Assembly: GCA_012514415.1 (NCBI GenBank)
Contig: JAAZAH010000023.1
Location: 1-8,891 of the forward strand
Source: Sandaracinaceae bacterium
GTDB lineage: Bacteria; Myxococcota_A; Polyangia; Polyangiales; Houyiibacteriaceae
Length of the DNA stretch: 8,891 nt
Direction of reading: 5' to 3'
The notes below the pieces were generated by a model that was given only the letters and a program-made list of their open reading frames with translations, had not been told where the DNA came from and searched no databases. Positions within the stretch are counted from its first letter, which is position 1. Each line of letters starts with the position of its first letter. The translations under genes and the position numbers were made by a program. Shown in pieces: positions 1 through 6,841 of this stretch.

Positions 1-3000
1 CAGGCCGCCGAAAGTGGGCGCGGCGGGCAAAAGGCCGCCGCGGCGAAGAAAACAAAGAAGGCGCAGGCAAAGCCCGAGCCTGTACACGTTGCAGGGACCG
101 TCTCTGTCGGGGGGACGAGGCGTCGAGGGAAGCGGCGTCGCGGAAGGGAGCTCGCGCTTGAACGGATTGCCGGCGAGCCCATCGAGGCCGTCTCCCGCGG
201 GCCCGTCGACGCTTGGCTCCCCCCGGATGCGCTGTCGAAACCGTGTGAGTTCGAATATCGGATCAACATTCGCCCCTCTTCTGTGACGGTGACGCCCGTT
301 GTGGCGGGCACACGAAATGCCGCTCCCATCGAGGCTGCCCTCGCGGCGTTCAATATGGTGGATGCGGACGACCGCTCGCTCTTCCGGCATCTCGCGCGGA
401 ACGCTTCGCGCGGGCAGCCGGCGACGGCCGAGCTCCGGGGTGAGGATGCGGCCGAGCTCTTCGAGCTGCTTCGAGACAAACGGGTCGTCATCGAGCCCGC
501 CTCGATGGAGCTACGGATCACCGACGAGCCGATTCGTCCCTATCTCGAGCTCGAGCGCGCAAGCTCCGGTTCGGTGAAGGTGCGGGTCTTCTTTGTCCTC
601 GAAAGCAATGGCCGACGCTTTTCGCTTTCGAGCGGTGCGTGGTTCGAGGGAAATCCCGGCTATCACGTCGATACGACCGAAGGGGTCGCGCGGCCCATCG
701 CCGATGCCGTCACGCCCGCGTGGCTCCAGCGTCTTCATCGCACCCCGGCCATCGTCTATCCATACGACGACCTCCCGGAGCTCCTCACCGATATCGTCCC
801 GCGCGTTGCAAATTCGCTTGGAGCTGACCTTCCGGATCTTTCGCAGATCGCGGATCTGGTTGACGCCGATCCGCAGATCGAGCTGCGATTGAACGGCGAT
901 ATTGTCACCATCGAAGCCCGACTTAGCGCGCATTATCGTGAGCATCAGTTCGAGATCCCGACGAAGGGGCTCGCCGCGCCGCTTGCTTTTGATGAGCCGA
1001 CGCGCGCCGGTGGGAGGCCGCAGATCGTCCGTCGCGATGTAGGGAAGGAGCTGATCGCCCTCCAAGAGATGCTCGGACACGGCTTTAAGCCCGATGAACC
1101 GGGGGAAGCGCTCCATCTCGAAGGCGAGGAAGCGATCGAGTTCTGGACGTCGGGGATCGCCTCCCTGCCCAAGGAGTGGATCAAACGCGTGCCGGACGAT
1201 CTTGTCGATGTCAAGATCCGCAAGGAGAGCGTCTCCGCACAGGCGCGCGTCTCGAGCGGCGTCGATTGGCTTAGCCTCGACATGGTCTTCAGCTCGGGCG
1301 GGAAGGTCGTCTCCGAAGATGAACTCCGAGCCTGCCTCGAACAGGGGCGGCGCATCGTGAAGCTTGAAGATGGAAGCTACGCGCCGGTCGATCCGAAGGA
1401 GGTGAACGGCATCCTCTCGCGCCTCACCGAGCTCATGATGACGAGCGGGGGCGGCGGGAAGGATTCGAAGCTCCCGCTTTCACAAGTCGGGCGTGTGAAT
1501 GAGCTCCTCGAGTTGGTCGACAATAAGAAGATCACCACGGCGGCAAAGACGCTCTTCGAGACGCTCGACGATGTGGGTGAGATTCCGGACGTGCCGAAAC
1601 CGAGGGCGCTCAAGGCGACGCTCCGGCCCTATCAGAAGGCGGGCTTTAACTGGCTCGTCTTCATCCACGGTCTCGGCTCAGGTGGAATCTTGGCCGACGA
1701 TATGGGTCTCGGAAAGACGCTTCAGACGATCGCGCTTCTTCTCTGGGCGAAGAGCAAGAGCAAGAAGAAGCGCCTCCATCTCGTTGTCGCGCCGACGTCG
1801 GTCGTGCCCAACTGGATCCGCGAGATCGAGAAGTTCGCGCCTTCCATGAAGGCGGTCGCGTGGCAGGGCTCGAATCGCTTTGATTTCCGTGACGAGCTCA
1901 ATGACGCCGACGTGATGGTGACGAGCTATGCGCTGCTTCGGCGCGATGAGGAGCTCCTTGCCGAGCTCGATCTCGGCTACGCCATCCTCGATGAGGCGCA
2001 GCACATTAAGAATCCGCTCAGCCAGACCGCGCGCGCGGCGAAGCGGCTCAAAGCCGACCGTCGGCTCGCCCTGACGGGAACGCCGATCGAGAACCGCCTG
2101 AGCGAGATCTGGAGCATCTTCGATTTCGTCTCTCCCGGACTGCTGGGCGGGCTCAAGAGCTTCGAAGAGACGTATGCGCGGGCGATCGATCGCGGTGATG
2201 AGGAAGCCGCCGAGAAGCTCCGAAAAATCATCCAGCCCTTTATCCTTCGGCGCCTCAAGCAAGACGTCGCGGCCGACCTCCCGGAGAAGATCGAACAGGA
2301 GATCATCGTTCCGCTCGGCGAGGAGCAGGCCATCCTCTACCAGCAGATCCTCAGCGAGGTTCGCAAGAGCGTGATGAGCGATGTCGAAAAGCAGGGCGTG
2401 AGCAAATCGCAGATCAAAATCCTCGCGGCGCTTACGAGGCTCCGTCAGGTCGCCTGCGATCCCCGCCTGATGAAGCTCCCGGACCGCGAGTTCGACGCCG
2501 ACCAGAGCGGAAAACTGGGCGCGCTCCGCGAGATCATCGAGGCGAGTATCGAGGGCGGGCATCGCGTCCTCGTCTTCAGTCAGTTCGTCGAGATGCTCCA
2601 GCTGATCCGCGATGTGCTCGACGAGGATGGCGTGCCTTACGAATACCTCGACGGCTCGACGAAGGATCGGCTCGAGCGGGTCGAGCGCTTCAATAACGAT
2701 GAGTCGATTCCGGTTTTCCTGATTTCGCTCAAGGCCGGAGGGACGGGGCTCAACCTCACGGGCGCCGATACCGTGGTGCATTTCGATCCGTGGTGGAATC
2801 CGGCCGTCGAGGATCAGGCGACCGACCGTGCGCACCGAATTGGTCAGACGAGGGTCGTTACGGTCTATCGACTCATTGCCAAGGGGACCGTCGAGGAGAA
2901 GATCCTCAGGCTCTCAGAGAAGAAGCGCGCGCTTGTTTCGACGGTCCTCAGCACGGAGGGCAGCCCGCTCAAGGGCCTCACGAAGAGCGACGTCGATTCG

Positions 3001-3024
3001 CTTTTCTCAGTCGACGAGGAATGA
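1..3024 (+). CDS. SNF2-family helicase-like ATPase (5' end outside window)
   Basis: Seen: the frame is open from base 1 with no stop until TGA at 3022-3024, giving 1007 codons in the window. Codons 1-55 are Lys/Ala/Arg-rich, a basic low-complexity linker. Codons about 75-470 look like the region that precedes the motor in bacterial SNF2 proteins (SNF2-helicase-associated type). The two RecA-like lobes follow. Walker A GGILADDMGLGKT is at codons 561-573, the DEAQ box at 664-667, LTGTP (motif III) at 691-695, VLVFSQF at 856-862, the GGTGLNL loop near 913-919 and DQATDRAHRIGQ (motif VI) at 938-949. Known: this family uses ATP to translocate on DNA and remodel protein-DNA or protein-RNAP complexes; bacterial members often carry an N-terminal SWIM zinc finger. 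Inferred: the start, and possibly a SWIM domain, lie upstream. A GTG at 283 is in frame, but family-like sequence continues before it, so it is probably not the start. All motor motifs look intact. The physiological role is unknown. Confidence 0.95.
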   Translation, partial: QAAESGRGGQKAAAAKKTKKAQAKPEPVHVAGTVSVGGTRRRGKRRRGRELALERIAGEPIEAVSRGPVDAWLPPDALSKPCEFEYRINIRPSSVTVTPVVAGTRNAAPIEAALAAFNMVDADDRSLFRHLARNASRGQPATAELRGEDAAELFELLRDKRVVIEPASMELRITDEPIRPYLELERASSGSVKVRVFFVLESNGRRFSLSSGAWFEGNPGYHVDTTEGVARPIADAVTPAWLQRLHRTPAIVYPYDDLPELLTDIVPRVANSLGADLPDLSQIADLVDADPQIELRLNGDIVTIEARLSAHYREHQFEIPTKGLAAPLAFDEPTRAGGRPQIVRRDVGKELIALQEMLGHGFKPDEPGEALHLEGEEAIEFWTSGIASLPKEWIKRVPDDLVDVKIRKESVSAQARVSSGVDWLSLDMVFSSGGKVVSEDELRACLEQGRRIVKLEDGSYAPVDPKEVNGILSRLTELMMTSGGGGKDSKLPLSQVGRVNELLELVDNKKITTAAKTLFETLDDVGEIPDVPKPRALKATLRPYQKAGFNWLVFIHGLGSGGILADDMGLGKTLQTIALLLWAKSKSKKKRLHLVVAPTSVVPNWIREIEKFAPSMKAVAWQGSNRFDFRDELNDADVMVTSYALLRRDEELLAELDLGYAILDEAQHIKNPLSQTARAAKRLKADRRLALTGTPIENRLSEIWSIFDFVSPGLLGGLKSFEETYARAIDRGDEEAAEKLRKIIQPFILRRLKQDVAADLPEKIEQEIIVPLGEEQAILYQQILSEVRKSVMSDVEKQGVSKSQIKILAALTRLRQVACDPRLMKLPDREFDADQSGKLGALREIIEASIEGGHRVLVFSQFVEMLQLIRDVLDEDGVPYEYLDGSTKDRLERVERFNNDESIPVFLISLKAGGTGLNLTGADTVVHFDPWWNPAVEDQATDRAHRIGQTRVVTVYRLIAKGTVEEKILRLSEKKRALVSTVLSTEGSPLKGLTKSDVDSLFSVDEE

Positions 3025-3036
3025 GAGCCGAGAACA

Positions 3037-3089
3037 GCGCGCCCATCGATGTGCCCGGTTCAGCGAGCCGCGTGCATGTTCGGGCGCGC
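3037..3089. repeat. Inverted repeat between convergent genes (possible bidirectional terminator)
   Basis: GCGCGCCC at 3037-3044 is the exact reverse complement of GGGCGCGC at 3082-3089. Between the arms, CGGTTC (3056-3061) can pair with GAGCCG (3065-3070), using one G-U pair. The structure lies 13 bp after the SNF2 stop and 12 bp beyond the stop of the facing YkgJ-type gene, where a two-way terminator would be expected. No T-run follows on either strand, so a classical intrinsic terminator is not shown. Confidence 0.4.
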
Positions 3090-3100
3090 CTTATCCGTGA

Positions 3101-3415
3101 TCATTCAAGGCCGAAGTCGCGACGGAACTCTCGGCATTGGGGACTGCCGCGCTCAAACTCGCGGCAGGTCGTGCCGCGGATCTCGTAGATCGAGCAAGCG
3201 TTTTCGGATTCGGGGGTGCCGAGGTGGACGCAGCTCCCGTCTTCGCGCGTCGCGAATGCAACCTCGCCGAAATGTCCGGGCTGGATGGCCTGGGCGAGAT
3301 CCTCCCTCCCGATGGCTCGCCAGCGGATGAGATCGCTCTCGGGGATCAAGATGGTGCCGTCGCGGCCTGTTCGGCAGCAAACTCCACATTCAAGGCAATC
3401 CAGCGCTTCGCTCAC
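3101..3415 (-). CDS. YkgJ-family CxxCxxCC cysteine-cluster protein
   Basis: This is a 104-residue protein starting at GTG (3413-3415). An ATG slightly upstream on the same strand (about 3432) is out of frame and quickly hits a stop, so GTG is the best start although its Shine-Dalgarno is weak. Residues 7-14 give Cys-x2-Cys-x2-Cys-Cys. Four further cysteines lie at 62, 74, 84 and 94, with the pattern ACSIYEIRGTTCREF around 73-87. Eight cysteines in about 100 residues, with no signal peptide, match the cytoplasmic YkgJ family (zinc- or iron-chelating / Fe-S type cysteine cluster). The biochemical function of the family is poorly defined. The gene converges on the SNF2 gene (76-bp gap) and is divergent from the TPR-protein gene. 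The family assignment is firm; the metal and the role are not. Confidence 0.88.
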   Translation of the reverse strand: MSEALDCLECGVCCRTGRDGTILIPESDLIRWRAIGREDLAQAIQPGHFGEVAFATREDGSCVHLGTPESENACSIYEIRGTTCREFERGSPQCREFRRDFGLE

Positions 3416-3496
3416 GCGTTCAGCTTGTCATAAATTGGGCCCGGAGAAAGCGGCGCGTGGCGAGGCGCGGGAGTGGATGCGTTTTGCGGGGCGCGC

Positions 3497-3505
3497 TGCT
3501 AGAGT
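3497..3505 (+). promoter_or_regulatory. Possible extended -10 promoter element upstream of TPR gene
   Basis: TGCTAGAGT reads as an extended -10 element (TGn followed by TAGAGT, 4 of 6 to TATAAT). No convincing -35 box lies 16-18 bp upstream. If used, transcription would begin near 3512 and leave a leader of about 140 nt before the ATG at 3653, containing the stem-loops described separately. This is a motif match only. Confidence 0.25.
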
Positions 3506-3563
3506 ATCCGGCGCCCCTCGTCACGTCATCGGCCCACCACGACGCGGAAGCTCGTGGCGTGGT

Positions 3564-3608
3564 AAGCTTGACGAAACGCGCCCTTTTCATCGCCGTTTCA
3601 TCGAGCTT
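3564..3608 (+). promoter_or_regulatory. Long imperfect stem-loop in the leader of the TPR gene
   Basis: AAGCTTGACGAAACG (3564-3578) pairs with CGTTTCATCGAGCTT (3594-3608): 13 Watson-Crick pairs, one G-U pair and one C-A mismatch around a 15-nt loop. A smaller stem, CCACGA (3537-3542) with TCGTGG (3552-3557), precedes it. The structure ends 44 bp before the TPR start codon. It is not followed by a T-run, so it is not an obvious terminator. It could be a regulatory or stabilising mRNA leader structure or a DNA operator; the sequence does not decide between these. Confidence 0.45.
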
Positions 3609-3643
3609 TGGCATTCGCCGTTGGCGTGGGCCTTGGGGGCTTC

Positions 3644-3647
3644 GAGG
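3644..3647 (+). promoter_or_regulatory. Ribosome binding site fixing the TPR-protein start
   Basis: GAGG lies 5 nt before the ATG at 3653. It favours this ATG over an in-frame TTG at 3608, which would add 15 residues ahead of the hydrophobic anchor and would lie inside the 3' arm of the leader stem-loop. Confidence 0.6.
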
Positions 3648-3652
3648 CAACC

Positions 3653-5041
3653 ATGCGGAAACTCACCATCGGCTCCATCGCGGCCTTAGCGCTCATTGGC
3701 CTCTACTTCCTTGCCCTCTACGTCATCTTCCCGATCCCGGGAGCCAGTCTGGGCGAGCTTGAGGAGTACGCTGTCGGTAGCGGGCAGGAAGATCTCGCGC
3801 GACTTTTGGCTGCGACCGATGAGATCACCGCCGCCGTGAGAAAGCATGAGGGACTCGCGCTCTTTTCCGAGCCCTTTGAGTGGGCGGATCCGCGTGAGCA
3901 ATCGTTTCGTCTTCCGAGCGAGCTTCTTCAGGCGATCGACAACGGCAACCGGAGAGCCTATCCACTCGAGGTGGCCGCGCTTGCGGCCGCGATGACGCGT
4001 TCGCGCGCTGGGGGGAGGCTCCACGCCAAGATTGTCGAGGTGCTCGAGTTCGAGGGGCTGCGCTCACCCGATCCATCGGGGAGGCTCGGCTATTATCTGA
4101 TCGAGATCGAGGGCGAGCGTCACGATGTCTTTGGGCTGGGTGGCGGAAAAGAGGCGACCCGTGTGCGCGTTCTCGACGATCGCGAGGCGCTCGGCGCGGC
4201 GATCGCGGTGAAGGCGTTTATCGAACTCACGCAAGGCGGCGAAATCGGGGAAGGGATCCGAGCGACGCGGCGGGCACGAGAGCTCGATCCAAAATCGCCT
4301 TCGATCCGAGCCATCGAAGGGACGATCCTCATCAGCGCCGGTGAGATCGATGATGGAGAGCGCGAACTTCAAGCGGCGCTCAGCCTTGGCGCCGACCCCG
4401 CGCGAAAGAACATCCTCGCGGGATTCAGGATGAGCATGGGCGATCTTCGCGCAGCCGATCAGATCATCTCCGAAGCGCTCCGCGAAGATCCTGAGCTCGC
4501 ACCCGCGTATGTGACGCGCGCCGCGATCGATCTCAGCATGGAGCAGCCCTACGCGGCTCGGCGCGCGCTCGAGCGAGCAGAGACCCTTGACCCGACGCTT
4601 CCCTCTCTGCCCATCCTCTTTGCTCAGCTGGATCTGATGGAGGGAAGACCAACCGAGGCACTTCGGAGGGTACGCGAGCAGATCGCGGCGCATCCCGACG
4701 ACGCTCAGACGCACCTCGCAGCGCTACCGATTTTTCAAGCGACGCATCGATACAGCGATCTTCGGCGTTCGGTTCAGGCCGTTCTCAGGCTCAGTCCGCC
4801 CGAGCAGCGCGAAGTGCTTCGACAGGAGATCGCCGCGGTCTTCGGTAGCGCGGCACTCCTTCCTCCCATCGACGATGAGCTCGAGGATTCAGCGCTTAAA
4901 GAGGACGCAAGCTCTACCCGAGGTCGAGATTCGGATGATGGGGACGAGGAGACGGGGCCGGCGAGCCTCGAACTTCGGCTCGATCCTTCGCTCGGGATCC
5001 CGCCGCCCGATTTTCAGTTGAACCCTCCGTCTTTCGATTGA
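3653..5041 (+). CDS. Membrane-anchored tetratricopeptide-repeat protein
   Basis: 462 residues from the ATG at 3653, chosen because of a GAGG site 5 nt upstream. Residues 5-28 form one hydrophobic segment after a basic MRK start, an uncleaved signal anchor or signal peptide, so the bulk is probably periplasmic. Residues about 45-180 form a distinct N-terminal domain; within it, residues 102-165 have the helix-then-strands layout of transglutaminase-like folds but no cysteine. Residues about 183-350 carry roughly five TPR-like helix pairs, such as ALREDPELAPAYVTRAAIDL (275-294) and ALERAETLDPTLPSLPILFA (305-324). The end is acidic (405-434) and then Pro/Asp-rich. TPR arrays bind partner proteins; none is indicated here. 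The protein contains no cysteine at all. A hairpin follows the stop, and the next gene starts 208 bp downstream, so co-transcription is uncertain. The TPR and anchor calls are secure; the function is unknown. Confidence 0.88.
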   Translation: MRKLTIGSIAALALIGLYFLALYVIFPIPGASLGELEEYAVGSGQEDLARLLAATDEITAAVRKHEGLALFSEPFEWADPREQSFRLPSELLQAIDNGNRRAYPLEVAALAAAMTRSRAGGRLHAKIVEVLEFEGLRSPDPSGRLGYYLIEIEGERHDVFGLGGGKEATRVRVLDDREALGAAIAVKAFIELTQGGEIGEGIRATRRARELDPKSPSIRAIEGTILISAGEIDDGERELQAALSLGADPARKNILAGFRMSMGDLRAADQIISEALREDPELAPAYVTRAAIDLSMEQPYAARRALERAETLDPTLPSLPILFAQLDLMEGRPTEALRRVREQIAAHPDDAQTHLAALPIFQATHRYSDLRRSVQAVLRLSPPEQREVLRQEIAAVFGSAALLPPIDDELEDSALKEDASSTRGRDSDDGDEETGPASLELRLDPSLGIPPPDFQLNPPSFD

Positions 5042-5076
5042 GGGCGCATCGGTCGCGAGCGCTTGCGAAAGCGCCC
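5042..5076 (+). terminator. Stem-loop immediately after the TPR-gene stop codon
   Basis: GGGCGC (5042-5047) pairs exactly with GCGCCC (5071-5076). Inside it, TCGCGA (5053-5058) pairs with TTGCGA (5063-5068) around a GCGC loop, with one G-U pair. An alternative stem is GCGCTT (5059-5064) with AAGCGC (5069-5074), closed by a GCGA (GNRA) tetraloop. The hairpin begins one base after the TGA. No T-run follows, so Rho-independent termination is not proven; it may instead protect the 3' end of the mRNA. Confidence 0.42.
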
Positions 5077-5249
5077 CCGGTGCGCGAAAAGACGCGCCGA
5101 GCTGCACGCGGGCCGGGAGAACGCTCTTGTGACGGCGGCCAGCGGATGCGTGGATTGGGCGGGCTTTTTCGTTGAGCTCTCTTGGGCCTTCGGACAAGCT
5201 CGAGTGAATCGACGAGCCCTCGTTCGTCCCACGGCTTATCAGGATTGCT

Positions 5250-5567
5250 ATGACCGCCTTCCTCCGTCCCATCCTCATTTTCGTCTTGGTCTTCATGCTG
5301 CTCGGCATCTTCGTCGCTTCGTACTTCGGTCCGCTCTGGCTTGAGACTTCGCTCTGCGGCTTCACGCAGGACATGTTGACGGATCGTCCGTGCAAACAAA
5401 CGGTGATCGACGCGACGAGCGCGCTCATCCGCTATCAGCTCTACGGCATGGGAGTCGGCGCAAGCTCGGGCCTTATCCTCGGGGTCATCTTCGCCATGCG
5501 CGGCCGGGGGAGTAAAAAGTCCGAGCCCCCCTCGCTCGAGGCCCCTCCCACCGCGCCGACGGTCTAA
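5250..5567 (+). CDS. Small two-helix membrane protein with a two-cysteine loop, unknown function
   Basis: 105 residues starting at ATG, with AGGA 5 nt upstream (5241-5244). Residues 6-26 and about 64-83 are hydrophobic helices; the second is Gly-rich (GMGVGASSGLILGVIFAM, residues 66-83). The tail begins with RGRGSKK (84-90) and ends Pro-rich. By the positive-inside rule both ends are cytoplasmic and the 37-residue loop is periplasmic. That loop contains Cys36 and Cys48, which could form a disulfide. I do not recognise a named family. The gene lies downstream of the TPR gene on the same strand and ends 26 bp before the stop of the convergent lipoprotein gene. The open frame, good ribosome site and coherent topology support a real gene. 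Confidence 0.75.
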   Translation: MTAFLRPILIFVLVFMLLGIFVASYFGPLWLETSLCGFTQDMLTDRPCKQTVIDATSALIRYQLYGMGVGASSGLILGVIFAMRGRGSKKSEPPSLEAPPTAPTV

Positions 5568-5593
5568 GTGCTCGGCAGATTTCGCGCATCGGC

Positions 5594-6769
5594 TCACTGC
5601 GACTCAAAGCGTATCAGGAGGCTAAAGAGAAGATCGCCGCTTGGATCCGGAGCCGGAAAACGGACGGGACGGATCTCCTGAACGACGCACTCTCCGAAGG
5701 CTTCGAGTTCATCGAATTCGGCCGCAGCTTGCGGTTCGGAGAGGGCGTCCGGGGGGTCGAGGCAAGCGGCGGCGATCCTCCCCGAGGCGTCGACTCGGAG
5801 CCGTAGGCGGCTCGTCCGGTTCTCATCGAGCCAAGTTGGCGGCACGCGAGAGACGCATTGTCGGATCGCGCGATGGAGCGCCTCGGTCGGAGCGCGAAGC
5901 GCCGATGTGCTCAGCTCCCCGGCCGGCCCACGGCGCTCGATGGAGGGATTTTTATCGCACCGGAAGGACGCGCCGGACGGAGGATCCTTTCGGATATAGC
6001 GCACATCTTGCGGGAGGAGGGCACCGAGAGCGAGCTGCGCATCGAAGCGCTCCTCAAGGAGAATGGCGACTTCGCCGACGGATCGAATCGGCGTTTCGGG
6101 TGCGGCCGTGAGAAGGACGAGTTCGTTTCGTCCGAGGCGTTCGTCTCGGAGCGTTTCGCCTAGCTCCTCGACGCTGACGCGCTTTTCAAGGAAATGGATC
6201 GCGCCCGTGGGATCGAGACCGATAAGGAATGCGCGCCGAAACGGGCGTTCAATGCGGGTGAGCGTCGCCACCATCACCGGTCCTTCGCCGATGACACCGA
6301 ATGGAGAGAGGATGCGGAGGCCGGCTGCGCTCTGTCGAATTCGCGCTTCGATTGCCTCTTCGGCTGGCGGCATGGGCCGGATGACGACGAAGGGCTCGGC
6401 GGCGAGCAGGGTGAGTTCGCCGTCCATCACGAAAAGAGGCGTGTGCTTCGCGCTACGGGCGCTCGACGCATTCGTCTCGGGGCGCGTCTCCGAAGCGTTT
6501 TGGTTTGTGTTTGGGGGTGCGGTTGAGCTCGAGCGTCCGAGCTCGCCAAGAAGCTCACCAAAGTTTTTTGGCGGCTCTTTGCTTTCGGCGCGCTCTTCAC
6601 CCGCGGTCTTCGCGCTCCGCTCGGATGCCTCGTCGATCGATGTGCCATGTTCGGTACAGGAGACGAGCATCAAGCCGAGCCACAAACCGAACGACGCAGA
6701 AATCAAGGACGCGCGAGCGAGCGCAACAAAGATCGATCGGCATGCGCGCCGGCCTTTTTCCTGGTTCAT
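5594..6769 (-). CDS. Putative outer-membrane lipoprotein with AgmX/PglI-type C-terminal tail
   Basis: 391 residues. The start ATG (6767-6769) follows GGAGG with a gap of only 2 nt, which is unusually close; no better in-frame start exists before the hydrophobic segment. Residues 21-38 form a lipoprotein signal ending in lipobox LVSC, so Cys38 would be lipidated; Thr39 fits outer-membrane sorting. Residues 39-110 are a polar Ser/Glu/Ala/Asn linker. Residues about 112-257 form a mixed alpha/beta domain. Its later part (RVSVEELGETLRDE, ELVLLTAAPETPIRSVGEV) faintly resembles the periplasmic domain of ExbD/TolR; this is inference. Residues 271-391 resemble the myxobacterial AgmX/PglI C-terminal tail, which is loosely TonB-like: Cys271, Cys305, a RLRLRVDASGRI strand, Cys336, Cys361 followed by VRFPAP, and a last strand. 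The four cysteines could form two disulfides. The gene is divergent from the endopeptidase gene and convergent with the small membrane protein gene. The partner and function are unknown. Confidence 0.85.
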   Translation of the reverse strand: MNQEKGRRACRSIFVALARASLISASFGLWLGLMLVSCTEHGTSIDEASERSAKTAGEERAESKEPPKNFGELLGELGRSSSTAPPNTNQNASETRPETNASSARSAKHTPLFVMDGELTLLAAEPFVVIRPMPPAEEAIEARIRQSAAGLRILSPFGVIGEGPVMVATLTRIERPFRRAFLIGLDPTGAIHFLEKRVSVEELGETLRDERLGRNELVLLTAAPETPIRSVGEVAILLEERFDAQLALGALLPQDVRYIRKDPPSGASFRCDKNPSIERRGPAGELSTSALRAPTEALHRAIRQCVSRVPPTWLDENRTSRLRLRVDASGRIAAACLDPPDALSEPQAAAEFDELEAFGECVVQEIRPVRFPAPDPSGDLLFSLLIRFESQ

Positions 6770-6841
6770 CTCCTCCGCAGGATCGCCGAAAATTTGTCAG
6801 GATGCACCGTCATTTTGTAGGGCTCGTCCGTGGACGGATCG
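6770..6841. promoter_or_regulatory. Short divergent promoter region (lipoprotein / endopeptidase)
   Basis: These 72 bp separate the starts of two divergent genes and must hold the leftward promoter and probably the rightward one. On the + strand TTGTCA (6794-6799) matches five of six bases of a -35 box. The only -10 candidate at suitable spacing is the poor TAGGGC (6818-6823). The minus-strand ribosome site GGAGG is at 6772-6776. No clear operator is seen. Confidence 0.3.

Noticed and set aside
14..286. 90-codon plus-strand frame at the left edge
   Set aside because: It is out of frame with the SNF2 protein, whose own frame is open across the same bases and continues into conserved sequence.
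1678..2835. Long open frame (385 codons) on the minus strand
   Set aside because: It lies wholly antisense to the SNF2 motor domain, whose motifs are intact. Codon bias of the real gene keeps stops out of the opposite strand; the peptide has no recognisable motif.
3608..3652. TTG start adding 15 residues to the TPR protein
   Set aside because: TTG is a weaker start, has no ribosome site, and lies in the 3' arm of the leader stem; the ATG at 3653 has GAGG at proper spacing.
3416..3652. Possible small gene in the gap between the divergent YkgJ and TPR genes
   Set aside because: The frames crossing it (for example 3457-3762) are Arg-rich, start without ribosome sites and run into the TPR gene in the wrong frame. 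The gap is better explained as regulatory.
5063..5344. 93-codon plus-strand frame from a TTG
   Set aside because: It starts inside the hairpin after the TPR gene, has no ribosome site, and overlaps the membrane-protein gene in another frame. The peptide is Arg/His-rich.
4914..5597. Minus-strand frames of 179-227 codons covering the gap before the small membrane protein
   Set aside because: Composition is Arg/Glu/Pro-biased without domains. They overlap three better-supported features, and no good ribosome site was found.
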